Source of the DNA: DASQUK01 sp046723645
GTDB taxonomy: Bacteria > Actinomycetota > Acidimicrobiia > Acidimicrobiales > VFJN01
NCBI GenBank assembly: GCA_046723645.1
Contig: JBKOUY010000002.1
Location: 1 to 44,616 of the forward strand
DNA length: 44,616 nt
Reading direction: 5' to 3'
Shown here: piece by piece, positions 30,420-39,082 of the stretch
Position numbering within the stretch: position 1 is the first letter of the stretch
Layout: each line of letters begins with the position of its first letter
The notes under the pieces: generated by a model
The model's database searches: none
The model's input: the letters and a program-made list of their open reading frames with translations, nothing else
Told to the model about the DNA's origin: nothing
Program-made: the position numbers and the translations under genes

Positions 30420-31577
30420 ATGAACGGCGTCGAGATCGCCGGCGTCGGGCTGCACCCGTTCGGGCGGTTCGGCGACACTCCCGCCACCGCACTCGGCGTC
30501 CACGCGGCCGGCGCGGCGCTGGCCGACGCCGGCTGGACGCCCGCCGACGCCCGCGGCCGCATCGGCGCCGCCTACTGCGCCACGGCGTACGGCGGCGTCG
30601 CCAGCGGCCACCGGGTGCTCGGGGGGCTGGCGCTCACCGGCATCCCCATCGTCGACGTCGAGGCGGGGTGCGCGTCCGGAGGTGCGGCACTTGCGCTGGC
30701 GGCGGGGTCGATCCGGTCGGGCGAGCACGACGCGGTGCTGGTGGTGGGCGTCGAGAAGATGCCCAAGGGGATCATCCGCTCGTCGTTCTTCGCGCCGTGG
30801 CAGGAGGAGGCGGGGCTCAACGCCAACCCCGCCTACTTCGCGTTGCGGGCCCAGCGGTTGCTGCGCGAGCACGGGCTCGCCGTCGACGACCTGGCGGCGC
30901 TGGTGGTGAAGAACCGCCGCTGGGGCGCGCACAACCCCGACGCGATGTTCCGGTCCAAGGTGACGGCGGAGGAGGTGCTGGCGTCGCGGATGGTGTGCGA
31001 TCCGCTGCGGCTGTGGATGCTGTGCTCCCCCAACGAGGGCGCGGCCGCGGTCGTGCTGCGGAGGGGCGAGGGTGGCGTCCGGCTCGCGGCGGCGGCGCTA
31101 CGGAGCCACCTTCCCGGCAGCGTGCTCGACGAGTCCACCCCGATGGCCGGCCTCGCCGACGACGCCGGCATCACGCCGCCCACCACGCTCGCCGCGACCG
31201 ATGCCTACGAGGAAGCGGGCGTCGGGCCCGAGGACCTGGACGTCGTCGAATGCCAGGACACCGACGCCGGCCGCGAGCTGCTGTCGTGGTACGAGCTCGG
31301 CCTGTGCGGCGCCGGCGACCAGCGCAAGCTGCTCGGGGCCGACGAGGGCGGGGCCGGCGCCGAGGTCGGCCGGCCGCCGGGTCCGGCAATCAACCGCTCC
31401 GGCGGGTTGCTGTCCAAGGGCGAGCCGCTCGGCGCGTCGGGCCTGGGCCAAGTGGTCGAGCTGGTCCGCCAGCTCCGGAGCACGGCCGGCGACCGGCAGG
31501 TGCCGCACGCACGCGTCGGCCTCGCGCACACGGTCGGCCGCGGGGCCAACGCCAGCGTGACCGTCGTGACGCGCTGA
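30420..31577 (+). CDS. Thiolase-fold protein of the lipid-transfer/SCP-x group, atypical active site
   Basis: A 385-residue thiolase. The nucleophile Cys84 is present in VEAGCASGGAAL. In true thiolases the second motif reads GHP; here it reads KGEPLGASG, so Glu335 stands in place of the catalytic His. The final CxG motif is replaced by GRGANAS. It may therefore be an aldolase or acyl-transfer relative, not a 3-ketoacyl-CoA thiolase. The ATG at 30420 has GAGGCGCC upstream and starts the natural domain (MNGVEIAGVGLHPFGR). The DUF35 gene just before it is the expected partner. It converges on the double acyl-CoA dehydrogenase gene, with a structured 145-base gap between. Confidence 0.85.
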   Translation: MNGVEIAGVGLHPFGRFGDTPATALGVHAAGAALADAGWTPADARGRIGAAYCATAYGGVASGHRVLGGLALTGIPIVDVEAGCASGGAALALAAGSIRSGEHDAVLVVGVEKMPKGIIRSSFFAPWQEEAGLNANPAYFALRAQRLLREHGLAVDDLAALVVKNRRWGAHNPDAMFRSKVTAEEVLASRMVCDPLRLWMLCSPNEGAAAVVLRRGEGGVRLAAAALRSHLPGSVLDESTPMAGLADDAGITPPTTLAATDAYEEAGVGPEDLDVVECQDTDAGRELLSWYELGLCGAGDQRKLLGADEGGAGAEVGRPPGPAINRSGGLLSKGEPLGASGLGQVVELVRQLRSTAGDRQVPHARVGLAHTVGRGANASVTVVTR

Positions 31578-31587
31578 TCACCGCTCA

Positions 31588-31668
31588 GAGGCCGAGCGGA
31601 TAGGCCCGCACGTGGGCACTGAACCGTACGGGATTTGCGTGTGAGCCCAGGCCTCACAGCTCGGCCTC
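31588..31668. repeat. Long inverted repeat with two inner hairpins in a convergent gap
   Basis: GAGGCCGAGC at 31588-31597 is perfectly complementary to GCTCGGCCTC at 31659-31668. Inside are GCCC/GGGC (31604-31617) and GTGAG/CTCAC (31641-31657). The whole can fold as a closed three-way structure. It lies between the stops of the thiolase and the acyl-CoA dehydrogenase and may be a bidirectional terminator. I see nothing else in 31669-31722. Confidence 0.55.
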
Positions 31669-31722
31669 CAGGCAACGCTGACAACGGTGCGCCGAGACCG
31701 ACGTACCAATCCGCGCTTGTTT

Positions 31723-33948
31723 TCAGGGGTCCTTGGGCAGCCCCAGGAGGCGCTCGGCGATCACGTTGCGCTGGATCTCGCTGGTGCCGCCCGCGATCGA
31801 CAATGCCCGGTTGCCGAGGAACCCGGCGATCCAGGGGCCGCCGGGCCCGTCCGTCAGCGCCGCCTCGGGACCCAGCAGGGCGAGGCCCGCCTCCTGCATC
31901 GCCTGCTCGTGCTCCACCGCGGCCAGCTTGCGCACGCTGGCCTCGGGGCCGCCGGCACCGCTGCCCCGCGGCGCACCACCGAGCGCCCGCAGCGTCGTGC
32001 GGAGCCCGAGCACGGCGATGGCGTGGGCGTCGACGACCAGGCCTCCCAGCCGGTCCAGGACCAGCGGGTCGGCGAGCAGGCCCTCGGACTCCGCGAGCTC
32101 GAACAGGGCGCTCACGCCCGGTCCGAACGACGATGCCTCCGCCATCGACACCCGCTCGTTGGCGAGCGTCGTGCGGGCGTAGGTCCAGCCCTCCGTCGGC
32201 GACCCCACCACGCAGTCGTCGGGCACGAACACGCCGGTGAGGAAGATCTCGTTGAACATCGCCGAGCCCGTCAGCTCCCGCAGGGGCCGGATGTCGATGC
32301 CCGGCGTGGCCATATCGACGAGGAAGCAGCCGATGCCCTGGTGCTTGGTGACGCCGGCGTCGGTGCGGGCCAGGCAGATGGCCCAGTCGGCCTCCCGTGC
32401 CATCGACGTCCACACCTTCTGACCGGTGATCGACCAGCCACCGTCGACGCGCTCGGCACGCGTGGACAGGGCGGCCAGGTCGCTGCCCGCCCCCGGCTCC
32501 GAGAACATCTGGCACCAGCCGATCTCGCCGCGCAGCGATGGCGCGATGAATCGCTCCTGCTGCTCCGGGCTGCCATGGGCGATGAGGGTGGGCAGGACCC
32601 ACCCGGCGATGGCCAGGTGCGCCCGCCGGACCCGGGCCGCGCTCAGCTCCTGGTCGATCACGAGCTGCTCGACGGGCGACGCGTCGCGCCCCCAGGGCCG
32701 GGGCCAGTGGGGCGCCAGGTAGCCGGCGTCGGCGAGCAGGCGGCGCCACTCGGACCGGTCGTGGGTCCGGAGGTTTTCGATGAAGTCGCGGACCTCGGCC
32801 CGGAGCGGCTCGGCCTCGGGCGGCAGCTCGACGGACAGCGACCGCCGCTCGCCGGCGGCCACCGCCTCGGCCATCCGGCGCCGGGCCACCTCCGGCGCCG
32901 GCAGCAGGTGGCGGATGGCGCTGGCGCGCTTGAGGAACAGGTGGGCGTCGTGCTCCCACGTGTAGCCGATGCCGCCCAGGACCTGGATGCAGTCCTTGGC
33001 GGCGCGGAAGCCGGCCTCGGGGGCGAGCGCGGCGGCGGCCGACTGCGCCACCGTCCAGCCCCCGTCGGAGCCGGCGTCGAAGCTTCGGGCGGCGTCCCAC
33101 ACGGCCGCCCGGGCCGCCTCGACTGTCACGAGCATGTCGGCGCAGCGGTGCTTCACCGCCTGGAACTGGCCGATCGGCCTGCCGAACTGAACCCGCACGG
33201 CCGCGTAGTCGGCCGCCGTGCGCACGCACCACTCGGCAACGCCGAGGGCCTCGGCCCCGGCGAGCAGCTCGGCCAGGCGGACCAGCGCAGCGGGATCGGC
33301 CGCATCCCCGGGGCGGGGCGACAGCCACCGCGCCGGCCCGACGTCGACCCCGTCGAGCCGGACCTCCGCCAGCCCGCGGGTGGCGTCGAAGCTGGCCAGC
33401 GCCTTGACCTCGACGTCGGCGCGGTCGACCACGCACCACGACACGGCGTCCGGTCTCGCCACCGGGAGCACGAACCGATCGGCCAGCGAGCCACTCCAGA
33501 CGCCGCGGGCGCGCCCCGACACCCTCCCCGCGTCGTCGACCACCAGCTCACCGGCCAGGGCGAGGCCCCCCACCATGGTCCCGTCCACCAGCGGGCGGGC
33601 CAGGTCCGGGTCCCCGCCCCAGCGGTCGACCGCCACCGCCGCGATCACCGTCGGCACCATCGGCCCGGGTGCGCACCACCGCCCCAGCTCCTCGAGCACC
33701 ACCGACAGCTCCGCGACGCCGTAGCCCTGACCGCCGTGCTCGACGCCTACCGCCAGGCCGAGCCAACCCATGTCGGCGACCTCGGCCCACCACGCCGGCA
33801 GCGCCTCGGCCTCGCCATCCGCCCCGGCGGACGGGCCGCCAGGTGCCTCGAGGCACGCCCGCGCCTCGGCCAGCAGGTCGCGGGCCTCGGCCCAGCGGCG
33901 CACGGTCGCCGCCAGCTCGGTGTGGTCGTCGGTGACGGCCAGTCCCAC
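31723..33948 (-). CDS. Fused two-domain acyl-CoA dehydrogenase (FadE34-like)
   Basis: A 741-residue protein with two acyl-CoA dehydrogenase folds. The first (to about residue 365) is of the small type, with RVQFGRPIGQFQAVKHRCAD and LGGIGYTWEHDAHLFLKRA and no catalytic Glu. The second (about 375-741) is of the large type, with FSEPGAGSDLAAL, TGQKVWTSMA, Glu598 in TLANERV as likely base, and IAGGTSEIQRNVIAERLLGLP at the C terminus. This is the single-chain arrangement known for mycobacterial FadE34, which acts on steroid side-chain CoA esters. The GTG at 33948 has GAGGG 7 bases before it. An ATG at 34077 would add an unlikely 43-residue leader. Nothing else is seen between 33949 and 34111. Confidence 0.9.
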   Translation of the reverse strand: MGLAVTDDHTELAATVRRWAEARDLLAEARACLEAPGGPSAGADGEAEALPAWWAEVADMGWLGLAVGVEHGGQGYGVAELSVVLEELGRWCAPGPMVPTVIAAVAVDRWGGDPDLARPLVDGTMVGGLALAGELVVDDAGRVSGRARGVWSGSLADRFVLPVARPDAVSWCVVDRADVEVKALASFDATRGLAEVRLDGVDVGPARWLSPRPGDAADPAALVRLAELLAGAEALGVAEWCVRTAADYAAVRVQFGRPIGQFQAVKHRCADMLVTVEAARAAVWDAARSFDAGSDGGWTVAQSAAAALAPEAGFRAAKDCIQVLGGIGYTWEHDAHLFLKRASAIRHLLPAPEVARRRMAEAVAAGERRSLSVELPPEAEPLRAEVRDFIENLRTHDRSEWRRLLADAGYLAPHWPRPWGRDASPVEQLVIDQELSAARVRRAHLAIAGWVLPTLIAHGSPEQQERFIAPSLRGEIGWCQMFSEPGAGSDLAALSTRAERVDGGWSITGQKVWTSMAREADWAICLARTDAGVTKHQGIGCFLVDMATPGIDIRPLRELTGSAMFNEIFLTGVFVPDDCVVGSPTEGWTYARTTLANERVSMAEASSFGPGVSALFELAESEGLLADPLVLDRLGGLVVDAHAIAVLGLRTTLRALGGAPRGSGAGGPEASVRKLAAVEHEQAMQEAGLALLGPEAALTDGPGGPWIAGFLGNRALSIAGGTSEIQRNVIAERLLGLPKDP

Positions 33949-34111
33949 TAGTGGACCCTCGCGGAAGTCATCGTGGCGTCTCGCCGGCCAGATCCGCCGC
34001 TGGACTGCGTCCTCGTCGTCGCCGAAGCCGCTGGCTGCGCCTTCCTCCTGCGTCCTCGCCAGCGACGAATCTGCCACGGCGATACATCCACGGAGCTTCC
34101 CCGAGCGCCCA

Positions 34112-34342
34112 CTAGGCCCCCTCCTGTTGGTTCCCGGCGTCGCCGTGGATGCTGATGGCGTTGACCGGGCAGCCCTCGACGGCGGCGCGGACGTCCGCAG
34201 GGTTGTCGCCCGCCGGGTCGACGACCACCGACTTCAGCTCGTCGTCGAGATCGAACGTGTTCGGCGCGTAGAAGCAGCAGTTGCCGGAGCCGATGCAGAG
34301 CTCGCGGTCCACGACGACGCGCCTGCGGGGGTGTCCGCTCAT
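34112..34342 (-). CDS. Small ferredoxin ([3Fe-4S] type)
   Basis: A 76-residue ferredoxin with C16-x5-C22 in ELCIGSGNC and C58-P in EGCPVNAI. That is three cluster ligands with the middle one missing (Gly/Ser in its place), the pattern of [3Fe-4S] ferredoxins that feed cytochromes P450. An extra Cys23 follows C22. The ATG overlaps the stop of the FGGY kinase by 4 bases, so it is translated from the same message. No P450, ferredoxin reductase or Rieske oxygenase is in the window, so the electron partner is unknown. The kinase-ferredoxin pairing is unusual. Confidence 0.85.
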   Translation of the reverse strand: MSGHPRRRVVVDRELCIGSGNCCFYAPNTFDLDDELKSVVVDPAGDNPADVRAAVEGCPVNAISIHGDAGNQQEGA

Positions 34343-35697
34343 GTCGCCAGCTCGCGGTAGCGGGCGTAGCGCTCGCCGGTGGCGGCGCGCCAGCGGGGGT
34401 CGGGCTCGACCCGGCGCCCCTGACGGGCCCACCGGGCGGCGCCGGTGGAGGACTCCTCCAGCCCGGCGGTCACCCGGGCCAGGAACGCGGCGCCGAGCGC
34501 AGCGCCCTCGGGCACCGCGACCGGGTCGACCGGCAGCCCGGTGCAGTCGGCCAGGGCCTGCACCCAGTCGGCGTCGCGCACCCCGCCGCCGGTGGCGACG
34601 ATCCGCCGGGCGGTGCCGGCGACGCCGCCGAGGTCGAGCATGTGGCGGGCGGCGAAGGCCGACGCCTCGTAGACCGCCCGGCGGAGCGTGGCGGCTTCGA
34701 GCCCGATGTCGAGGTCGTGCAGCGACGCCCGCCGGCCGGGATCGTGCAGCGGCACCCGCTCGCCCCGGAGGTAGGGCTGCCACACGGGCACGCGCTGCGG
34801 GTCGAGCGGTGTGCCGGAGGCGTCCGCCGCCAGCAGCCGGTTGGCCCAGGCGACGAACAGGCCGCCGGCGTTGGACGGGCCCCCGATCAGGCTCTTCCCC
34901 GGCGCCGTGTGCGGGACCGTCCACACGCCCGCCGCCTCCCGCCACTCGGGGATGACCGCCCACACGATCAGCGTGGAGCCAAGGATGACCAGCACATCCC
35001 CGTCGTTGTCGGCGCCGGCCACGAACTGCTCGGCGAGGGCGTCGATGGTGCCGCCGCCCAGCGGCGCGCCCCCGGCATCGTGCACCCGCCCGACCGGCTC
35101 GGTCCCGACGACGATCCTCGGCAGGCGGGCCACGTCGTCGACACCCGCCTTGGCAGCCACCTCGGCGTCCCATCCCTGGAAGTCGAACAGCGGCAGCGCC
35201 GTCATGGCCACGGTCGTCTCGATGGCCGCCGCACCGCTCAGGGCGTGGTTGGCGACGGCCTGGGCGGGCCAGTAGCCGCCGGCATCGGGATGCTCGCGGG
35301 CCAGCCACTCGAGGAACCGCACCAGCTCGCCCGAGCTCGCCGGATCCGCCGACGGGTCGCCCCCCGCACCCCGAGCGTCGCCGTAGAGCAGCCCGTTGGA
35401 GATCGGCAACCCCTCGCCGTCGACCGCGCACAGCGACGGGACCATCGCCGCCACGTTCACGCCGCGCACCTCGACCGGCCCGCCGTCCGGGTGGCCGGCG
35501 GCGAGCACCTGCCGCAGCACCTCGACGACGCCGTCGCGCCAGGACGATCGGGCGTCGTGCGCCAGCTCGCCGGCGTGGCGGGCGAGCAGCGGACGAGTCA
35601 CGCGACTGCGGGCCACGACCCGGCCGTCGCCGTCGGCCGCCACGGCCTTCACCGAGGTGGTGCCGATGTCGATGCCGACGGTCACCTCGCTCGCCAT
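34339..35697 (-). CDS. FGGY family carbohydrate kinase, xylulokinase-like
   Basis: A 452-residue FGGY kinase. The ATP-binding loop GIDIGTTSVK begins at residue 8. LPISNGLLYGDARG in the first domain resembles the substrate region of xylulokinases. GGTIDALAEQFVAGAD and IVATGGGVRDADWVQALAD lie in the second domain, the last being the adenosine motif. The substrate is probably a ketose or polyol, and cannot be fixed. The ATG at 35697 is used. A CTGACACTCGTGTCAG palindrome is 17 bases upstream, shared with the divergent SDR and zinc dehydrogenase, which suggests one sugar- or polyol-oxidising unit. Its 3' end overlaps the ferredoxin gene. Confidence 0.85.
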   Translation of the reverse strand: MASEVTVGIDIGTTSVKAVAADGDGRVVARSRVTRPLLARHAGELAHDARSSWRDGVVEVLRQVLAAGHPDGGPVEVRGVNVAAMVPSLCAVDGEGLPISNGLLYGDARGAGGDPSADPASSGELVRFLEWLAREHPDAGGYWPAQAVANHALSGAAAIETTVAMTALPLFDFQGWDAEVAAKAGVDDVARLPRIVVGTEPVGRVHDAGGAPLGGGTIDALAEQFVAGADNDGDVLVILGSTLIVWAVIPEWREAAGVWTVPHTAPGKSLIGGPSNAGGLFVAWANRLLAADASGTPLDPQRVPVWQPYLRGERVPLHDPGRRASLHDLDIGLEAATLRRAVYEASAFAARHMLDLGGVAGTARRIVATGGGVRDADWVQALADCTGLPVDPVAVPEGAALGAAFLARVTAGLEESSTGAARWARQGRRVEPDPRWRAATGERYARYRELAT

Positions 35698-35713
35698 AAC
35701 CACCCCGCTCGGA

Positions 35714-35729
35714 CTGACACTCGTGTCAG
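35714..35729. promoter_or_regulatory. TetR-type palindromic operator in a divergent promoter
   Basis: CTGACACTCGTGTCAG has 7-bp perfect arms around a 2-base centre. It lies in the 85-base gap between the divergent FGGY kinase and SDR genes, so one site can control both. It differs from the perfect site at 25406-25421 at only two central bases. Confidence 0.72.
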
Positions 35730-35782
35730 CCGGAATGTACCGTGCGCCGCATGGCCGGACAGGCGGCGACGGGAGGACGGTC

Positions 35783-36619
35783 ATGAGCGCACTGCCGACG
35801 CTGGAGGGCGCGAGGGTCCTCGTCACCGGGGCTTCCTCGGGCATCGGGGCCGCGTTGGCGCCGATGCTGGCCGGGCGCGGCGCCACCGTGGGGATCGCCG
35901 CCCGGCGGCCCGACCGGCTGTCCGGCGTGCTCGAGGCCTGCGCGGATGCCTCTCCCGGCGACGGCGGTGGCGACGGCGCCGGGCACCGGATGTGGACGGT
36001 CGACCTGTCCGACCCCGATGCCGCCGCCCGCCTGGCGGTCGAGGCCTGGGATGCCTTCGGGCACCTCGACGCCGTGGTCAACAACGCCGCCCGGCCAATG
36101 CGGCGGCCCGTGCAGCGGCTGTCGACCGACCTCGTCGAGGACGTGATGCGCACCAACTTCCTCTCGCCGGTGGCGCTGACCCTGGCGGTCCTGCCTCGCA
36201 TGCTGCGGCGCGACCGGGGCGTCATCGTCAACGTCGGCAGCCTGGCCGGCCGGGTCGGGTCGCCGCGCGAGGCCGCGTACGCGGCATCGAAGTTCGCCCT
36301 GCACGGCTGGTCGGAGGTGATGGCCGTCGACCTGTGGTCCACGGGCGTCGAGGTCCGCCTCATCGTTCCGGGGGCGATCGCCACGGAGATCTGGGACCAG
36401 CCCGGCAACGACCCGTCCCCCTACGACGGTCCCTTCGAACCGGCCGAGACGGTGGCGGCCGCCGTCTGTGAGGCGCTGGTGAGCGACGGCTTCGAGCGCT
36501 ACGTCCCCGACCTCAAGGCGGTCGCCGAGTTCAAGACCTCGGACATCGACGGCTTCATGCAGGGGGCCGTCGACTACTTCGCCGGCCGGGAGCGGGCCAG
36601 CCAGGAGCGGGCGCAATGA
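35783..36619 (+). CDS. SDR family oxidoreductase
   Basis: A 278-residue classical short-chain dehydrogenase. TGASSGIG is at residues 15-22, AARRPDR after strand two favours NADP(H), and NNAARP stands for the usual NNAG. The catalytic Ser is in NVGSLAGRVG and Tyr-x3-Lys in AAYAASKFALHGW. After the core is a 50-residue tail. The ATG at 35783 has GGGAGG 6 bases before it. Its stop overlaps the start of the zinc dehydrogenase (ATGA), so both act in one pathway. Substrate unknown. The divergent kinase suggests a sugar or polyol, while the C-terminal DGFERYVPD pattern is common in SDRs acting on fatty or steroid substrates. Confidence 0.85.
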   Translation: MSALPTLEGARVLVTGASSGIGAALAPMLAGRGATVGIAARRPDRLSGVLEACADASPGDGGGDGAGHRMWTVDLSDPDAAARLAVEAWDAFGHLDAVVNNAARPMRRPVQRLSTDLVEDVMRTNFLSPVALTLAVLPRMLRRDRGVIVNVGSLAGRVGSPREAAYAASKFALHGWSEVMAVDLWSTGVEVRLIVPGAIATEIWDQPGNDPSPYDGPFEPAETVAAAVCEALVSDGFERYVPDLKAVAEFKTSDIDGFMQGAVDYFAGRERASQERAQ

Positions 36620-37848
36620 GGGCGCTCCAATTCATGGCGGACCCGGATCCCTGGCCGGACGAGCTGCCGCAGGACGCACCGCGGCTGCTCCGCAACCTGG
36701 CGTCGACCCCCATGGCGCTGGTCGACCTGCCGGAACCGCAGCTGCTGGGCGACGACTGGTTGGTGCTGCGCACTCGCGTCACCGGCATCTGCGGGTCCGA
36801 CACCAAGCAGGTGCTCATGGACTTCGAGGACGGCACCGACAACATGATGACGGCCTTCATCTCGTTCCCCCAGGTGCTGGGGCACGAGGTCGTCGCCACC
36901 GTCGAGGCGGCGGGACCGGCGGTGCGTGCCGTCGAGGCCGGTGAGCGGGTCGTGCTCTACCCGAACCTGGGGTGCCGGGCCCGCGGCATCGCCCCCCTGT
37001 GCCCGGCGTGCGCCCGGGGCGACTACCAGATCTGCGCCAACTTCCACCAGGGTCGCCTGTCGGCCGGCATCCACACCGGCAACGCCGTCGAGGCGACCGG
37101 CGGCTTCGCCGAGCGGCTGCCTGCGCACGAGTCGATGGCGGTCGCGGTGCCCGACGGCATCGCCGACGAGGTCGCAGTGCTTGCGGACCCGTGGTCGGTG
37201 TCGTTCCACGCCATCACCCGCAACCCGCCCGGCCCCGGGTCCCGGGCCGTGGTCTACGGCGCCGGGGCGCTGGGGTCGACCGCGACGGCGATCCTGCGCC
37301 AGCTCTATCCGGGCGTCGAGGTGGCGACCGTCGCCCGCTGGGCGGGCCAGGCCGAGCACGCCGCGGCATTGGGGGCCGAGGTGTTCGCTCCCGAGCCCAC
37401 TGAGGACCTGGTCGAGCGGCTGGCGGCCTGGTCCGGCGCGACGCTCCGCCGCCCGTGGGAGGGACTGCCGGTCGCCTACCCGGGCGGCATCGACGTCGTC
37501 TACGACACCGTCGGCTCCCCCGCAACCACGGAGGTGGCGCTGCGGGTGCTGAGGGAGCAGGGCACGCTGGTCCAACTGGGCGTGAGCTCGCCCGGGCGGT
37601 TCGAGTGGACGCCCTGGTACTTCAAGGAGCTGCGCCTGATGGGCTCCAACGCGTTCGGCGACGAGACCTTCGAGGGCCGGCGCCAGCACGCCTACCGCCA
37701 CTACTTCGGCCTGGTGGCCGACGGCCGCGTCGACCTGTCGGGCATGCTCACGCACCGCTTCCGCCTCGACGAGTGGCGCGAGGCGTTCGCCACGCTGGTG
37801 CATCAGGGCGAGACCGGCGCCATCAAGGTGGCGTTCGACTTCCGGTAG
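36616..37848 (+). CDS. Zinc-binding medium-chain dehydrogenase with expanded structural-zinc lobe
   Basis: A 410-residue MDR protein. Catalytic zinc ligands are C59 in TGICGSD and H90/E91 in LGHEVV. Four further Cys (C120, C129, C132, C140) form the structural zinc lobe, but the first two are nine residues apart instead of the usual two. The nucleotide-binding motif GAGALGSTA is near residue 215. A 30-residue N-terminal extension precedes the catalytic domain. It should be an NAD(P)-dependent alcohol or polyol dehydrogenase. It starts inside the SDR stop codon, so the two are co-translated. It ends just before the repeat element at 37856-37938. Confidence 0.87.
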   Translation: MRALQFMADPDPWPDELPQDAPRLLRNLASTPMALVDLPEPQLLGDDWLVLRTRVTGICGSDTKQVLMDFEDGTDNMMTAFISFPQVLGHEVVATVEAAGPAVRAVEAGERVVLYPNLGCRARGIAPLCPACARGDYQICANFHQGRLSAGIHTGNAVEATGGFAERLPAHESMAVAVPDGIADEVAVLADPWSVSFHAITRNPPGPGSRAVVYGAGALGSTATAILRQLYPGVEVATVARWAGQAEHAAALGAEVFAPEPTEDLVERLAAWSGATLRRPWEGLPVAYPGGIDVVYDTVGSPATTEVALRVLREQGTLVQLGVSSPGRFEWTPWYFKELRLMGSNAFGDETFEGRRQHAYRHYFGLVADGRVDLSGMLTHRFRLDEWREAFATLVHQGETGAIKVAFDFR

Positions 37849-37855
37849 GGCCTGC

Positions 37856-37938
37856 TCAGATCACCCCTCGAACTTGCGGCGACAAGGGACCCCATAGGGG
37901 CGTCAACCGCCGCAAGTTTCGGGATTGGTCAGATCACC
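37856..37938. repeat. Small palindromic element flanked by a 10-bp direct repeat
   Basis: TCAGATCACC occurs at 37856-37865 and again at 37929-37938. Between them AACTTGCGGCG (37871-37881) has its exact complement CGCCGCAAGTT at 37908-37918, enclosing an inner CCCC-ATA-GGGG hairpin (37890-37900). The second direct repeat contains the stop codon of the acyl-CoA dehydrogenase. The layout is that of a 63-base insert with a target duplication (MITE- or REPIN-like), or a structured bidirectional terminator between convergent genes. Confidence 0.6.
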
Positions 37939-38954
37939 GACTGGCCACCCTCGACCCGGGCCCGGAGCAGCCGCGCCAGGCGGGCGCGGTGGAAGGTGGC
38001 ATCGCCGAACGTGACCGCGTCTAGGTGGGCGCGCTTCAGGTACAGGTGGAGGTCGTGCTCCCAGGTGAAGCCGATGCCCCCGTGGACCTGCAGCGCGGAC
38101 GCCAGGACCCGGGAGGCGGCATCGCTGCACCAGGCCTTGGCCGTCGACGCCGCCATCGACCGCTCGGCGCCGGCGGCGTCTACGTCGCCGAGGGTCCAGG
38201 CGGCCCAGTAGACGGCCGACCGCATGCCCTCCACGTCGACCAACATGTCGGCGCAGCGGTGCTTGACCGCCTGGAAGCTGCCGATCGGCCGCCCGAACTG
38301 GACGCGGTCCTTGGCGTAGGCCACCGCCAGGTCGAGCGCCCGCTGGGCGATGCCGAGCAGCTCGGCGGCGTATGCCACCGCCGCCACGTCGAGGTGGCGC
38401 GCCACCTCGGCCGCGCCCCCGACCTCGATGCGGGGGGCGTCGGCCAGCGCCGCCGACCCGAGCCAGCCGAGCTGCCGGGTGACGTCCATCGCCGGCTCGG
38501 CGGCCGGGCGGCGCTCCCCCAGCTCGACCGCCATCAGCCGATCGTCCTCGGGCACCACCACCACGTCGGCGACCGGTGCGTAGACGCACGGTCGGTCGAG
38601 GCGCTCGGCACACGCAGCCACCGCCTCGCCGGCGATCAGCCGTGGCCCCCAGGCGCCGTCGGCCAGCGCACCGAGGGCCACCATCTGGCCGAGGACCGGG
38701 GCCGGGGCCACGTGCGCACCCACCTGCTCGAGGACGATAGCGGCCTCCACCCAGCCCAGGCCCACGCCGCCCAGCTTCTCGGGCACGGCCAGGCCGCACC
38801 AGCCCTGGTCGACCATGGCCTCCCACAGGTCGCGGTCCGGCTCCCCGCCCCGGTCGACCGCGCTGCGGACGACCCGCATCGGCGAGCGTCCTGCCAACAG
38901 GTCGGTGGCGGCGGCCCGCAGCGCCCGCTGGTCGGGGGACAGCTCGAAGTCCAC
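37929..38954 (-). CDS. Acyl-CoA dehydrogenase, small (non-catalytic-type) subunit
   Basis: A 341-residue protein of the small acyl-CoA dehydrogenase type: DFELSPDQRALRAAATDLL at the N terminus, KDRVQFGRPIGSFQAVKHRCAD and HGGIGFTWEHDLHLYLKRA at the C-terminal domain. Neither usual catalytic Glu is present, and the C terminus ends soon after the last helix. It is very similar in motifs to the N-terminal half of the fused enzyme at 31723-33948. The GTG at 38954 starts the natural domain, with no strong ribosome binding site. It is divergent from the large subunit gene at 39131, with which it probably forms an alpha/beta enzyme. It is not in the same operon as that partner. Confidence 0.85.
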   Translation of the reverse strand: MDFELSPDQRALRAAATDLLAGRSPMRVVRSAVDRGGEPDRDLWEAMVDQGWCGLAVPEKLGGVGLGWVEAAIVLEQVGAHVAPAPVLGQMVALGALADGAWGPRLIAGEAVAACAERLDRPCVYAPVADVVVVPEDDRLMAVELGERRPAAEPAMDVTRQLGWLGSAALADAPRIEVGGAAEVARHLDVAAVAYAAELLGIAQRALDLAVAYAKDRVQFGRPIGSFQAVKHRCADMLVDVEGMRSAVYWAAWTLGDVDAAGAERSMAASTAKAWCSDAASRVLASALQVHGGIGFTWEHDLHLYLKRAHLDAVTFGDATFHRARLARLLRARVEGGQSVI

Positions 38955-39082
38955 GTCGAGGAAGCTACGGGTCGGTCGGAGACCGACGCCATAAGCAGCG
39001 ACGAGTCGGCCGGGAGGCCGAGGCCCGTAGGGGCGGTGGTCGGGGTCGGGCTGGAGGGTGGGGGTCGGGCGGGACAGCGTAA

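Noticed and set aside
33949..34077. N-terminal extension of the fused acyl-CoA dehydrogenase from an ATG at 34077
   Set aside because: The 43 extra residues do not resemble the family, and the GTG at 33948 has a good GAGGG ribosome site.
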